NCBI GenBank assembly: GCA_964370205.1 | Contig: CAYJIK010000054.1 | Span: 1-13,426 of the forward strand | DNA: 13,426 nt | Reading direction: 5' to 3' | Source of the DNA: DAMCAP01 sp964370205 | GTDB lineage: Bacteria; Bacillota; Clostridia; Oscillospirales; Ruminococcaceae | Shown: positions 1 through 5,757 of the stretch, piece after piece | How positions within the stretch are numbered: the first letter of the stretch is position 1 | Layout of the letters: every line of letters begins with the position of its first letter | Made by a program: the position numbers and the translations under genes | Notes under the pieces: model-generated | Databases searched by the model: none | Seen by the model: the letters and a program-made list of their open reading frames with translations, nothing else | What the model was told of the DNA's origin: nothing

Positions 1-241
1 TCCCGTCCCACGCTTTCAATTTCACCGCCACAGCTTGTGAGCGCTCTGAGGTTCAACTCACTGTAAGCCTACTGCCCACATTCTCCTTGCCGCCCCTCCA
101 TCCACAACCAAGCGCCCCCAGAATCCTAAGCGTGGGCAACAAGAAACCACTCCCCCCATTCGTCTGCGCCCGAGCATTTGCAGGCTACACAAAGTTCCTC
201 CCCCCAAAAAACACCCCCTGCAAACGCCCAACCACAGACGA

Positions 242-257
242 CCCCACCCACCCTCCC
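242..257 (-). other. G-quadruplex-forming motif (bottom strand)
   Basis: On the bottom strand the sequence is GGGAGGGTGGGTGGGG: four G-runs of at least three, separated by single-base loops. One-base loops are known to give very stable parallel quadruplexes. The 3' edge is about 41 bp upstream of the rpmH -35 box. The motif is seen directly; folding in the cell and any role are inference. Confidence 0.6.
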
Positions 258-281
258 ACAAAAAAACCACCCCCTCCCCCA

Positions 282-297
282 ATATTTCAAGAAATAT
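282..297. repeat. Inverted repeat abutting the rpmH -35 box
   Basis: ATATTTC and GAAATAT form two 7-bp arms around a 2-base centre. The repeat ends one base before the TTGACA box at 299. The position would suit an operator or an A/T-rich upstream element, but no known regulator consensus is recognised. Confidence 0.4.
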
Positions 298-298
298 G

Positions 299-328
299 TT
301 GACAATCACGCCCCACTTACTGTATACT
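299..328 (+). promoter_or_regulatory. Sigma-A type promoter of the rpmH operon
   Basis: A perfect -35 box TTGACA (299-304) is followed, after 18 bp, by the -10 box TATACT (323-328, five of six consensus bases). Transcription would start near 335, leaving a leader of about 75 nt. A small hairpin (AAGGTC, loop TGTT, GACCTT; 334-349) lies at the start of that leader. The promoter precedes the strong rpmH ribosome site. Confidence 0.75.
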
Positions 329-408
329 TTATAAAGGTCTGTTGACCTTATGCGCAGGCTGTATTCAGTCTGTTCTATATTTCTATTCCTAAAAGGAGGT
401 GTGTCGTA

Positions 409-543
409 ATGTTAAGGACGTACCAACCAAAGAAACTACACCGCAAAAAAGAGCATGGTTTCCGCAAGAGAATGAGAACCTCAAACGGTCGTAAAGTTCT
501 CGCCAGAAGACGTGCAAAAGGCAGGGCACGCCTGACATACTAG
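409..543 (+). CDS. rpmH: 50S ribosomal protein L34
   Basis: The translated 44-residue product (MLRTYQPKKLHRKKEHGFRK at its start) is a typical L34: short, extremely basic, with the conserved YQP, HGFRKRM and GRKVLARRRAKGR segments and the C-terminal L-Y end. L34 is a small protein of the large ribosomal subunit that packs against 23S rRNA. The ATG is preceded by a near-perfect ribosome site, AAAGGAGGTG (392-401), seven bases upstream. This gene heads the conserved rpmH-rnpA-yidD-yidC-jag block and is followed three bases later by the possible rnpA start. The identification is secure. Confidence 0.98.
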   Translation: MLRTYQPKKLHRKKEHGFRKRMRTSNGRKVLARRRAKGRARLTY

Positions 544-546
544 CCC

Positions 547-1008
547 ATGAAGTCAGGTGAAAGCTTAAAGGCCACTATACCGGGGGAAGGGGCACTCGAA
601 ACATCGAACAGTATTTCTCCCGGTGATAAGCAAACAGCGCTTACAATAAGTGAGCGCCGGGTGGCAAAAAAGAAAACAGGCAGAATAGTCACGTTAACAC
701 GAAACAACGACTTTAGGCGGCTGTACAGAGCAAAGAGCATTGTCAGTCCTATCCTCGTGACCTATCTGCAAAAAAATCGTTTTAGTTACAACCGTGTGGG
801 TATAACCGCCACCAAAAAGATCGGAAATGCAGTACAGCGCAATCGGTCGAGGCGTGTTATACGTGAAGCGTACAGAGCGCTCGCCCCACGGTTTATATCT
901 ACAGGTTACGATATTGTGTTCGTAGCACGCTCGGGTACCTCGAGGGTGCCTATGAATGATGTCCTCGCCGTTATGGCAAAGCAGCTGAAAACGCTGCTTT
1001 TTAATTGA
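547..1008 (+). CDS. rnpA: Ribonuclease P protein component, N-terminally extended
   Basis: This is the protein subunit of RNase P, which binds the catalytic RNA and helps remove 5' leaders from pre-tRNAs. The family core begins around residue 46 (GRIVTLTRNNDFRRLYRAKS). The basic signature helix is at about 90-110 (KKIGNAVQRNRSRRVIREAY), and the end (GYDIVFVARSG) is normal. Usual family length is about 110-120 residues; this frame gives 153, with about 38 extra polar N-terminal residues. An in-frame GTG at 661 would give a standard 115-residue protein. Neither the ATG at 547 nor the GTG has a clear Shine-Dalgarno site. I keep the ATG because it lies three bases after the rpmH stop, which suits translational coupling, but the GTG is equally credible. 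If the GTG is used, 544-660 is a leader containing a hairpin (579-588 with 615-624). Confidence 0.93.
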   Translation: MKSGESLKATIPGEGALETSNSISPGDKQTALTISERRVAKKKTGRIVTLTRNNDFRRLYRAKSIVSPILVTYLQKNRFSYNRVGITATKKIGNAVQRNRSRRVIREAYRALAPRFISTGYDIVFVARSGTSRVPMNDVLAVMAKQLKTLLFN

Positions 1009-1010
1009 CG

Positions 1011-1256
1011 ATGTTAAAAAAACTATTTCTAAAGCTTATAGACATCTACAGAAAAAACATCTCCCCCTACACTCCGCCCACCTGTAGGTATGTGCCCACC
1101 TGTTCGGGTTACGCCTACGAAGCTATATTGCGCTTCGGTGCAATTAGGGGCGGTATACTTGCGGTGTGGAGAATTTTGCGCTGTAATCCCTTTTCCCCCG
1201 GCGGTTACGACCCTGTGCCGGACAAGTTCACATTCAAGAGAATGTATAAATGGTAA
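1011..1256 (+). CDS. yidD: Membrane protein insertion efficiency factor YidD
   Basis: The product is 81 residues with the YidD hallmarks: a hydrophobic/basic N-terminus, then CRYVPTCSGYAYEAI, a conserved G-rich stretch, WRILRCNPFSPGGYDPVP and a short tail. YidD is a small membrane-associated protein that aids YidC/Sec-dependent insertion of inner-membrane proteins. It sits between rnpA and yidC, its standard place. The ATG at 1011 is chosen. A TTG at 1005 overlapping the rnpA stop (TTGA) would add two residues. No strong ribosome site precedes either, so coupling to rnpA translation is likely. Confidence 0.95.
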   Translation: MLKKLFLKLIDIYRKNISPYTPPTCRYVPTCSGYAYEAILRFGAIRGGILAVWRILRCNPFSPGGYDPVPDKFTFKRMYKW

Positions 1257-1412
1257 CAACACCATCACGTGGCAATACGTCCTATTGTGAGCATTCTCAC
1301 ACACCCCCACACCAAGTATTGCAGAGTGTCTGTTTATACGTGCTACACAATAACGATCCCAAAAATCCGTCGCCACAGCGACACCTTCATTCTTCACTTT
1401 TCACTTTTCACT

Positions 1413-1432
1413 GCCTTATCCGCAGATAAGGC
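1413..1432. repeat. Hairpin repeat with CCGCAG loop, copy 1
   Basis: A perfect 7-bp stem (GCCTTAT with ATAAGGC) encloses the loop CCGCAG. It follows a TTCACT-rich tract. The loop is shared with the hairpin at 1447-1468 and with the one at 4104-4123, while the stems differ, so these are members of one dispersed family. Confidence 0.7.
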
Positions 1433-1446
1433 TTTCACTATTCACC

Positions 1447-1468
1447 GGCATTGTCCGCAGACAATGCC
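1447..1468. repeat. Hairpin repeat with CCGCAG loop, copy 2
   Basis: A perfect 8-bp stem (GGCATTGT with ACAATGCC) encloses the same CCGCAG loop as copy 1. It lies 13 bp before the yidC start, so the RNA hairpin could affect access to the yidC start region. Confidence 0.7.
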
Positions 1469-1481
1469 TAAATAGAAAGGC

Positions 1482-2585
1482 ATGGACAATAAAATTATGG
1501 GAAGTATTTTTTCGATTATCGGCACACCGCTAGGTTGGGTGATGCACTTTATATACCAGTTTGTCCAAAACTACGGTATATCGCTACTGCTCTTCACCAT
1601 CCTAATGCGCGTGTTAATGATACCTCTCTCCCTCAATCAGCAAAAGGGGCTTGTGGCTAACGCTCGTATGCGCCCTAAGATGGAAGAAATCCAAAAGAAG
1701 TATGCAAACAACCGTGAGATGATGAACAAAGAGATGATGGAGCTCTACCAGAAGGAGAACTACTCTCCGCTCTCGTCATGTCTTCCACTGTTTATACAGC
1801 TTCCGATAATGTTCGGTCTGATTGACGTGGTTTACTATCCGCTAAAGCACGTACTAAGGCTGCCTGAAGATATAATCGCCTCCGCTACCACAATAGCGCA
1901 GACAGTGCTCGGTGAGGACGGCATGAACCGCTACTCCGCTGAAATGAGCATACTGAGCGCAGTAGAGCAAAACCCCTCAGCGTTCAGCTCGCTCGGGTCG
2001 GACGTTGTAGCCTCCATTCAAAACTTCGACTTCACATTTTTAGGGCTAAACCTCGGTGACGTGCCAAGCATATTGCCCGGTGACATGGACTTCGGTCTGT
2101 ACCTCGTCCTACTGCTTGTACCGCTACTGTCCGGTGCGTCCAGCTTTATGCTGTCCATGATATCCATGAGGTCAACAAAAGCAATAAACGGAAACTCCCC
2201 TGCAAACGGCTCTATGAACATGATGATGTACACCATGCCGCTGTTCTCGATGTTCTTTACATTCCAGGTGCCGATAGGCGTTGGTATGTACTGGGTTATG
2301 TCAAACCTTATAATGTCCGGGCAGAGTTTGGTGCTTAATAAGATTATGAACCCCGCTAAGATAGTCGCTGAAGCGCAGGCTAAGGCGAGAGAAGAAGCAG
2401 AAAAAGAGCGTCAAGACCGCATTGAGGCGAAACGTCTTGCCAAAGAGCGTGGCGAAGTGCCGGAAAAAGCGCTCAGCCAAAAGGAAATAAACCGTCAACG
2501 TCTAGCCGCCGCAAGAAAGCGTGACGCCGAAAAGTACGGCGACACATACAAAGAAGTGGACGACGGCGAAACCGAGCAGGAATAA
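1482..2585 (+). CDS. yidC: YidC/Oxa1 family membrane protein insertase
   Basis: This 367-residue polytopic protein inserts membrane proteins, alone or with SecYEG. Segment LLLFTILMRVLMIPLSLNQQ carries the conserved arginine (R43) of the hydrophilic groove. The cytosolic helical hairpin follows (NARMRPKMEEIQKKYANNRE) and then SPLSSCLPLFIQLPIMFGL. Further membrane segments are at about 204-228 and 249-285 (ending near MYWVMSNLIMSGQSLVLNK). The tail from about 294 is highly charged and probably helical, as in ribosome-binding YidC tails. There is no lipobox, unlike many Gram-positive YidC/SpoIIIJ proteins. The ribosome site AGAAAGG ends only one base before the ATG at 1482, while an in-frame ATG at 1497 is 16 bases away, so the exact start is uncertain. 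Confidence 0.96.
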   Translation: MDNKIMGSIFSIIGTPLGWVMHFIYQFVQNYGISLLLFTILMRVLMIPLSLNQQKGLVANARMRPKMEEIQKKYANNREMMNKEMMELYQKENYSPLSSCLPLFIQLPIMFGLIDVVYYPLKHVLRLPEDIIASATTIAQTVLGEDGMNRYSAEMSILSAVEQNPSAFSSLGSDVVASIQNFDFTFLGLNLGDVPSILPGDMDFGLYLVLLLVPLLSGASSFMLSMISMRSTKAINGNSPANGSMNMMMYTMPLFSMFFTFQVPIGVGMYWVMSNLIMSGQSLVLNKIMNPAKIVAEAQAKAREEAEKERQDRIEAKRLAKERGEVPEKALSQKEINRQRLAAARKRDAEKYGDTYKEVDDGETEQE

Positions 2586-2609
2586 TACTGTACCCCCAAA
2601 CACCTGTAG

Positions 2610-2630
2610 GGAACGCATTGTATGCGTTCC
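2610..2630. repeat. Hairpin, tgtaggg-type repeat fragment
   Basis: A perfect 9-bp stem (GGAACGCAT with ATGCGTTCC) with a 3-base loop, preceded by CTGTAGGG and followed by GCC. The layout resembles the arms of the tgtaggggcg elements at 3994-4074 and 12815-12895. No T-run follows, so it is not a standard terminator. Confidence 0.55.
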
Positions 2631-2665
2631 GCCATTCTCATCAGAACCCAATCAATTCGCTAATG

Positions 2666-2691
2666 TTCGGACAGCCTCTTGGTTGTCCGAA
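2666..2691. repeat. Hairpin upstream of khpB
   Basis: An 11-bp stem with one G-T pair (TTCGGACAGCC with GGTTGTCCGAA) and a TCTT loop. It is followed by an A-run rather than a T-run on the top strand, so it does not look like a terminator for yidC. It ends about 20 bases before the khpB ribosome site. Confidence 0.5.
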
Positions 2692-2726
2692 TAAAAAAAT
2701 AAGAAATGTAAAGGCGGTGTAAAAAG

Positions 2727-3947
2727 ATGGTCAGGAGAGCCACCGCGTCAGCCAAAAACATCGAGCAAGCAGTAGACCAAGCCTGCGCACAACTTGGCGT
2801 AGCCCGTGATATGGTTGACATCAAGATTATCTCTACCCCCCGAAAAGGCATATTTGGACTTTTCGGAACTTCGCTTGCAACAGTAGAGGTATCGTACGAA
2901 GAAGTCACAGAAACAGCCCCACCACAGAGCAAACCCCAGCCCACACCAAAGCCACAGCGTCAACAGTCGAGTGGCAAGCCCACAGCCGAAACGCAGGGCG
3001 AAACAAAGAATCGAGAGCGCAAACAACCGACACCCAAGCCACAGCAGCGCCAACCGCAAGAACGCCGTGACACCCAAAAGCCCGATAAATCTGCACAAGA
3101 AACTGCAAAGCAGGACAAACCGACCACACCCGAAGCTCCAAAAGTGTACGCTCCAAACCCGGAGAAGATGGCGTTTGCAAAGAACTACCTACAGAACATC
3201 TTAAAGCATATGGGAGCGGAAGTGTCCATAGAGGTCACACAGGAAGAGAACATAATAACACTGAAGCTGACAGGCGATGTAGCCGCACTCACCGAATGGC
3301 GAGGAGTGGACACCATCGACGCACTCCAGTACCTCACAGGCCTAGCCACAAACAACTCGGACAGAGAGTTTATGCGTATTGTCATAGAGGCAGGCGACTT
3401 CCGTCAGCAGCGCCAGCAGGAGCTTGAAGAGCTAGCCAAAAAGCAAGCGGCGGCAGTTCTTGAAACAAACCGCAGTGTAACACTCGAACCGATGAACCCC
3501 TACGAGCGCAGAATTATCCACGCCACAATCACAGACATTGAAGGCGTCAAATCCATATCTGTCGGCGAAGGTTCTCGCAGATGCGTAGTTATATCGCTAC
3601 TTAACGCACCACCACCTGAACAGTCAAGAGGCAGGGGCGGCCGCAGACCTTATGGCGGCGGCAGAAAGCGCTATAATAACAACCGCAAACCCACAGGCTC
3701 AGCAAAGCCGGACACCGCTCCCGAAGGAGTAGCAGAAGGCACGTCACCCACCGAAGAAGGCACAGGCGACTATAAGCGCAGTGACGACCGAGGCCGCCGC
3801 CCACGCAGTGGCGGAAAGTACCAAGGCGGCAAGCGCCCCCCGAAACCCGAGCCATACAAGCCAACTGGTCAAAGATCTGTAGCCCCAACCGAAGCGGACG
3901 ACATTCCGCTTTTCGGCAAGGTGGACACAGGCGAGGGCGAAGAATAA
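2727..3947 (+). CDS. khpB: KhpB/Jag RNA-binding protein with long linker and Gly/Arg tail
   Basis: This 406-residue protein belongs to the Jag (SpoIIIJ-associated, KhpB/EloR) family, RNA-binding proteins linked to cell elongation and division. Residues 1-58 are the Jag-N domain, including GIFGLFG. Residues 60-145 are a Pro/Gln/Lys-rich linker. Residues 146-225 are the KH domain, ending in DALQYL, and 226-295 the R3H domain with NPYERRIIH (R261, H265 of the R-x3-H motif). A disordered tail (296-406) has RGRGGRRPYGGGRKRY and more RGRRPRSGG-type segments. The canonical KH GxxG loop is replaced by EWRGVD (190-195). The family is usually about 200-300 residues, so linker and tail account for the extra length. 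The ATG follows the ribosome site AAGGCGGT (2711-2718). Position after yidC is the conserved one. Confidence 0.94.
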   Translation: MVRRATASAKNIEQAVDQACAQLGVARDMVDIKIISTPRKGIFGLFGTSLATVEVSYEEVTETAPPQSKPQPTPKPQRQQSSGKPTAETQGETKNRERKQPTPKPQQRQPQERRDTQKPDKSAQETAKQDKPTTPEAPKVYAPNPEKMAFAKNYLQNILKHMGAEVSIEVTQEENIITLKLTGDVAALTEWRGVDTIDALQYLTGLATNNSDREFMRIVIEAGDFRQQRQQELEELAKKQAAAVLETNRSVTLEPMNPYERRIIHATITDIEGVKSISVGEGSRRCVVISLLNAPPPEQSRGRGGRRPYGGGRKRYNNNRKPTGSAKPDTAPEGVAEGTSPTEEGTGDYKRSDDRGRRPRSGGKYQGGKRPPKPEPYKPTGQRSVAPTEADDIPLFGKVDTGEGEE

Positions 3948-3960
3948 CGTACTTAAAAAT

Positions 3961-4080
3961 CACTGTGGCGTAATTGTCACAATGTATAAAAAATGTAGGG
4001 GCGGTCCTATGTGACCGCCCGAAACCGAGAGAGAAATCCATGGTTTCGGGCGAACACACAGGTTCGCCCCTACATTTTTA
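3961..4080. repeat. Composite hairpin element, copy A (81-bp core at 3994-4074)
   Basis: The core starts with TGTAGGGGCG and ends with its complement CGCCCCTACA. Inside are a hairpin GGGCGGTC/GACCGCCC (loop CTATGT), a pair CGAAACC/GGTTTCG, and a hairpin GGGCGAAC/GTTCGCCC (loop ACACAG). The core arms match the reverse complement of 12815-12895, with a different middle. The left flank 3963-4001 matches 12784-12822 in direct orientation at 31 of 39 ungapped positions (the last eight belong to the shared TGTAGGGG). Short A/T runs extend the inverted repeat (3989-3993 with 4075-4079). It is a non-coding, MITE-like or REP-like element. Confidence 0.75.
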
Positions 4081-4103
4081 TTGTATGGATTTTTCACCTC
4101 ACC

Positions 4104-4123
4104 GCCTTATCCGCAGACAAGGC
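4104..4123. repeat. Hairpin repeat with CCGCAG loop, copy 3
   Basis: GCCTTAT and ACAAGGC pair with one A-C mismatch around the loop CCGCAG, after a TTCACCTCACC tract. It looks like a hybrid of the stems seen at 1413-1432 and 1447-1468. It lies just beyond the stop of the bottom-strand small gene. Confidence 0.6.
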
Positions 4124-4135
4124 TTCCCCTTACCG

Positions 4136-4357
4136 TCACACCACAATGTCCACCTCCACCCCCATCCTCTTATTGATACTCTTCTGCATAAGTATCGAGC
4201 CGAGGTTGCACTTCACCAGCGTGACTATGTTTATAAGCGTTTCCAGTTCGCATATATCTTTGTCCTTGGCGAGTGCCAGACTTATTGCCGTAGCCGCCAG
4301 CACTACCTCGTCGGTGGTGGGTGGACAGTAACTTTTACTTTTTTTGCCGTCATGCAT
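4136..4357 (-). CDS. Small conserved-type protein, DUF6774-like
   Basis: The 73-residue product begins MHDGKKSKSYCPPTTDEVVL. Its middle (DEVVLAATAISLALAKDKDI then CELETLINIVTLVKCNLGSI) resembles the small clostridial proteins annotated as DUF6774, which have an ALAxxLAK-x-x-x-EL-x-LL pattern. This is pattern recognition only and no function is known. I chose the ATG at 4357 because it is preceded, six bases away, by AAAGGAG (4370-4364), while the ATG at 4381 has no such site. The gene is divergent from the ferritin-like gene at 4541, with a 183-bp shared upstream region. Confidence 0.6.
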   Translation of the reverse strand: MHDGKKSKSYCPPTTDEVVLAATAISLALAKDKDICELETLINIVTLVKCNLGSILMQKSINKRMGVEVDIVV

Positions 4358-4540
4358 AACGTTCTCCTTTACGGTTACCATTTTCCCTTACAACAGTATA
4401 TGCGACGTAATGTCTTATGTATATGCTCGCGATCGTCATTCGCAACAACATAAACATCCGCATAGTATGATAAGGAAAACCGTTTTTTCGGCGGTAGTCA
4501 CTTTATGTTATCATATTATGACGGAAGGAAATGTATACAT
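4358..4540. promoter_or_regulatory. Divergent upstream region with direct repeats
   Basis: This region separates two divergent genes. It contains two copies of GTATATGC (4396-4403 and 4419-4426), 23 bp apart. Possible -10 boxes for the rightward gene are TATCAT (4509-4514) and TATTAT (4514-4519), but no good -35 accompanies either. Promoters must lie here, but I cannot fix them. Confidence 0.35.
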
Positions 4541-5092
4541 ATGAGCAAACATGAAAACAACCACAGCACAGATCACGAGAACGCTTGCATTGACCTCATG
4601 TACCCCCCTGCGGTAGCAGAAGCCCCAAACCGTGAGTACGCTCGCATACTTAGCACGGCATACGCAGGGAGCGTGTCCGAACTCTCCGCAACCCTCCAAT
4701 ACTCATACGGCTCTTTTATACTAAAGAAAACGCACCCCGAAATCCACGAGCTACTCGAGTCCATCTCCATCTGCGAAATGCACCACATCGCCATACTCGC
4801 ACAGCTGATATTATCGCTGGGTGGTGACCCGCAGTTTCGCACGTCCGACCCAATCGCACAGCCTGAATGGTGGTGCGCCACACCGCAGAACGTCAGCTAC
4901 GCACGCACAGCAGGTTTGATATTAAAGTCGGCGATAGAGTCGGAGAAGAAAGCTATTGCTAAGTATGTGCGTATTTTGAATATGATTGATGACGATGCGG
5001 TTCGGCTCAATATCTCTCGCATTATAATGGATGAGGAATACCACATAGAACTGCTGTCAAGGGCGGAGCGGAAGCTAAAGCTTAAAAGGTAA
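4541..5092 (+). CDS. Ferritin-like di-metal protein (rubrerythrin/bacterioferritin-type fold)
   Basis: The 183-residue product has four helices with the spacing of a ferritin-like di-iron (or di-manganese) site: E47 in helix A (SVSELSATLQY), the E79-x2-H82 pair (EMHH), E135 in helix C (ESEKKAIAKY) and E165-x2-H168 (DEEYH). The intervening LGGDP and WW motifs match a clostridial group annotated as ferritin-like domain proteins. Such proteins bind or oxidise metals, and some act in peroxide defence; the substrate here is unknown. The ATG at 4541 follows GGAAGG (4523-4528). An upstream ATG at 4505 would add 12 residues without a ribosome site. It stands alone, convergent with the acetyltransferase gene. 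Confidence 0.82.
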   Translation: MSKHENNHSTDHENACIDLMYPPAVAEAPNREYARILSTAYAGSVSELSATLQYSYGSFILKKTHPEIHELLESISICEMHHIAILAQLILSLGGDPQFRTSDPIAQPEWWCATPQNVSYARTAGLILKSAIESEKKAIAKYVRILNMIDDDAVRLNISRIIMDEEYHIELLSRAERKLKLKR

Positions 5093-5103
5093 GGGAAAAT
5101 TTT

Positions 5104-5131
5104 AGGGGGACGGTAAAAGTACCGTCCCCCT
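5104..5131. terminator. Hairpin between convergent genes
   Basis: A perfect 12-bp stem (AGGGGGACGGTA with TACCGTCCCCCT) and AAAG loop lie between the ferritin-like gene (top strand) and the acetyltransferase gene (bottom strand). On the bottom strand it is followed by AAAATTTT, a weak T-run; on the top strand there is none. It could end the bottom-strand operon or both, but it also resembles dispersed hairpin repeats. Confidence 0.5.
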
Positions 5132-5156
5132 ATCTTGGGTGCAATTTCAGTTATCG

Positions 5157-5675
5157 CTACTTTATCTCTATGAAATAACGGAGAGTGGTACTGTCGCCGT
5201 CCGTCACCTCGTCCCGAAATATTCCTCCGCTCTTTTCTATCGTCTTTTTTGAGGCAATGTTGTCTTTATTACAGGTTATAAGGCAACGTTCTAAGTTTAG
5301 CTTTTTCGCCTCGAGTTTTACAAGCTCCATCATCTCTACAGCGTAGCCCTTACCCCTCTGCGACTTTTTAACGTTGTAAGCGATGTGACCTCTCGTCCGC
5401 TCGGAGAATTTGTCCAGGCGGTGACGTAGGAATATCGTCCCGACCAGCTCGCCGTTTTCATCCATCGCAAGAAACGTAGTCCCGGGTGCTCTGTCCTCGT
5501 CTACAGTGTCCTCACTGCTGCCTTTGATAACGGCTTCAAGCCAGTCGGAGAAGTTCTCGACATTATGCAGGTTTCCTGCGCCGTATGTCCTTTCACCGTT
5601 TTCCACAAACTCACGCCGAAAGTCCATGACCTGCTGTTCGTGTTCCGCTGTGGGTAGTTTTAGTTTTAGTGGCAT
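5157..5675 (-). CDS. GNAT family N-acetyltransferase (COG3981-like)
   Basis: The 172-residue product has a GNAT fold. GELVGTIFLRHRLDKF forms the central strands. QRGKGYA (106-112) is the acetyl-CoA pyrophosphate-binding Q/R-x2-G-x-G/A motif, and LITCNKDNIASKKTIEKSGG is the motif B region. This pattern is typical of the predicted acetyltransferases of COG3981. The acceptor substrate is unknown. The start at 5675 is chosen because AAAGGAGGAA (5690-5681) lies five bases upstream; an upstream ATG at 5708 has no ribosome site. It lies 82 bases downstream of the ABC exporter gene on the same strand, with a hairpin between, and may be the last gene of that operon. Confidence 0.88.
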   Translation of the reverse strand: MPLKLKLPTAEHEQQVMDFRREFVENGERTYGAGNLHNVENFSDWLEAVIKGSSEDTVDEDRAPGTTFLAMDENGELVGTIFLRHRLDKFSERTRGHIAYNVKKSQRGKGYAVEMMELVKLEAKKLNLERCLITCNKDNIASKKTIEKSGGIFRDEVTDGDSTTLRYFIEIK

Positions 5676-5732
5676 GGTTGTTCCTCCTTTTTTAGAATAA
5701 TCCGTCACGAATCGACACCTTCACTCTTCACT

Positions 5733-5755
5733 TGCTACGTGCCTCGCACGTAGCA
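5733..5755. repeat. Hairpin between ABC exporter and acetyltransferase genes
   Basis: A perfect 9-bp stem (TGCTACGTG with CACGTAGCA) and CCTCG loop, preceded on the top strand by CTTCACTCTTCACT. The same TTCACT-rich lead-in is found before the hairpin at 1413. On the bottom strand it could lower read-through from the ABC gene into the acetyltransferase gene, but no T-run follows. Confidence 0.55.
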
Positions 5756-5757
5756 CT

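Larger units (their letters stand above)
1..298. other. Gene-free C-rich region upstream of rpmH
   Basis: No convincing gene lies here. The open frames on both strands are low-complexity (Pro/Lys-rich or Gly/Trp-rich) and have no ribosome site. The top strand is strongly C-rich and G-poor from about 80 to 280, with many CCC to CCCCCC runs. In many bacteria dnaA and oriC lie next to rpmH, but I see no dnaA coding sequence and only one degenerate DnaA-box-like site (CCATCCACA near 109, 7 of 9 bases). An origin is therefore not supported. The block holds the G-quadruplex motif at 242-257 and an inverted repeat at 282-297, both just upstream of the rpmH promoter. Confidence 0.6.
1257..1481. other. 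yidD-yidC intergenic region with hairpin repeats
   Basis: A 225-bp gap interrupts the operon between yidD and yidC. I see no gene in it. Its right half carries tandem TTCACTTTTCACT-like direct repeats (about 1384-1412) and two hairpins with the same CCGCAG loop, listed separately. No consensus promoter stands out, so yidC is probably transcribed from the rpmH promoter through these hairpins. Confidence 0.6.

Noticed and set aside
58..309. Open frames on both strands in the C-rich left end
   Set aside because: Pro/Lys or Gly/Trp low-complexity products from biased base composition, with no ribosome site.
1..400. Replication origin next to rpmH
   Set aside because: Gene order made oriC worth checking, but only one degenerate DnaA-box-like site and no dnaA were found.
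2610..2691. Intrinsic terminator after yidC
   Set aside because: Two good hairpins exist, but neither is followed by a T-run on the top strand; the second is followed by A residues.
3601..4059. Bottom-strand 152-codon frame over the khpB 3' end
   Set aside because: It is Cys/Arg/Leu-rich and antisense to the low-complexity khpB tail and the hairpin repeat; no start signal or family features.
4396..4426. GTATATGC direct repeats as a defined operator
   Set aside because: Only two 8-bp copies in an A/T-rich region, with no matching regulator consensus; kept only as a note on the divergent region.
3974..4453. Top-strand frames over the repeat and opposite the small bottom-strand gene
   Set aside because: They translate the hairpin repeat and the antisense of the small gene, with no ribosome site; the bottom-strand frame has a good one.
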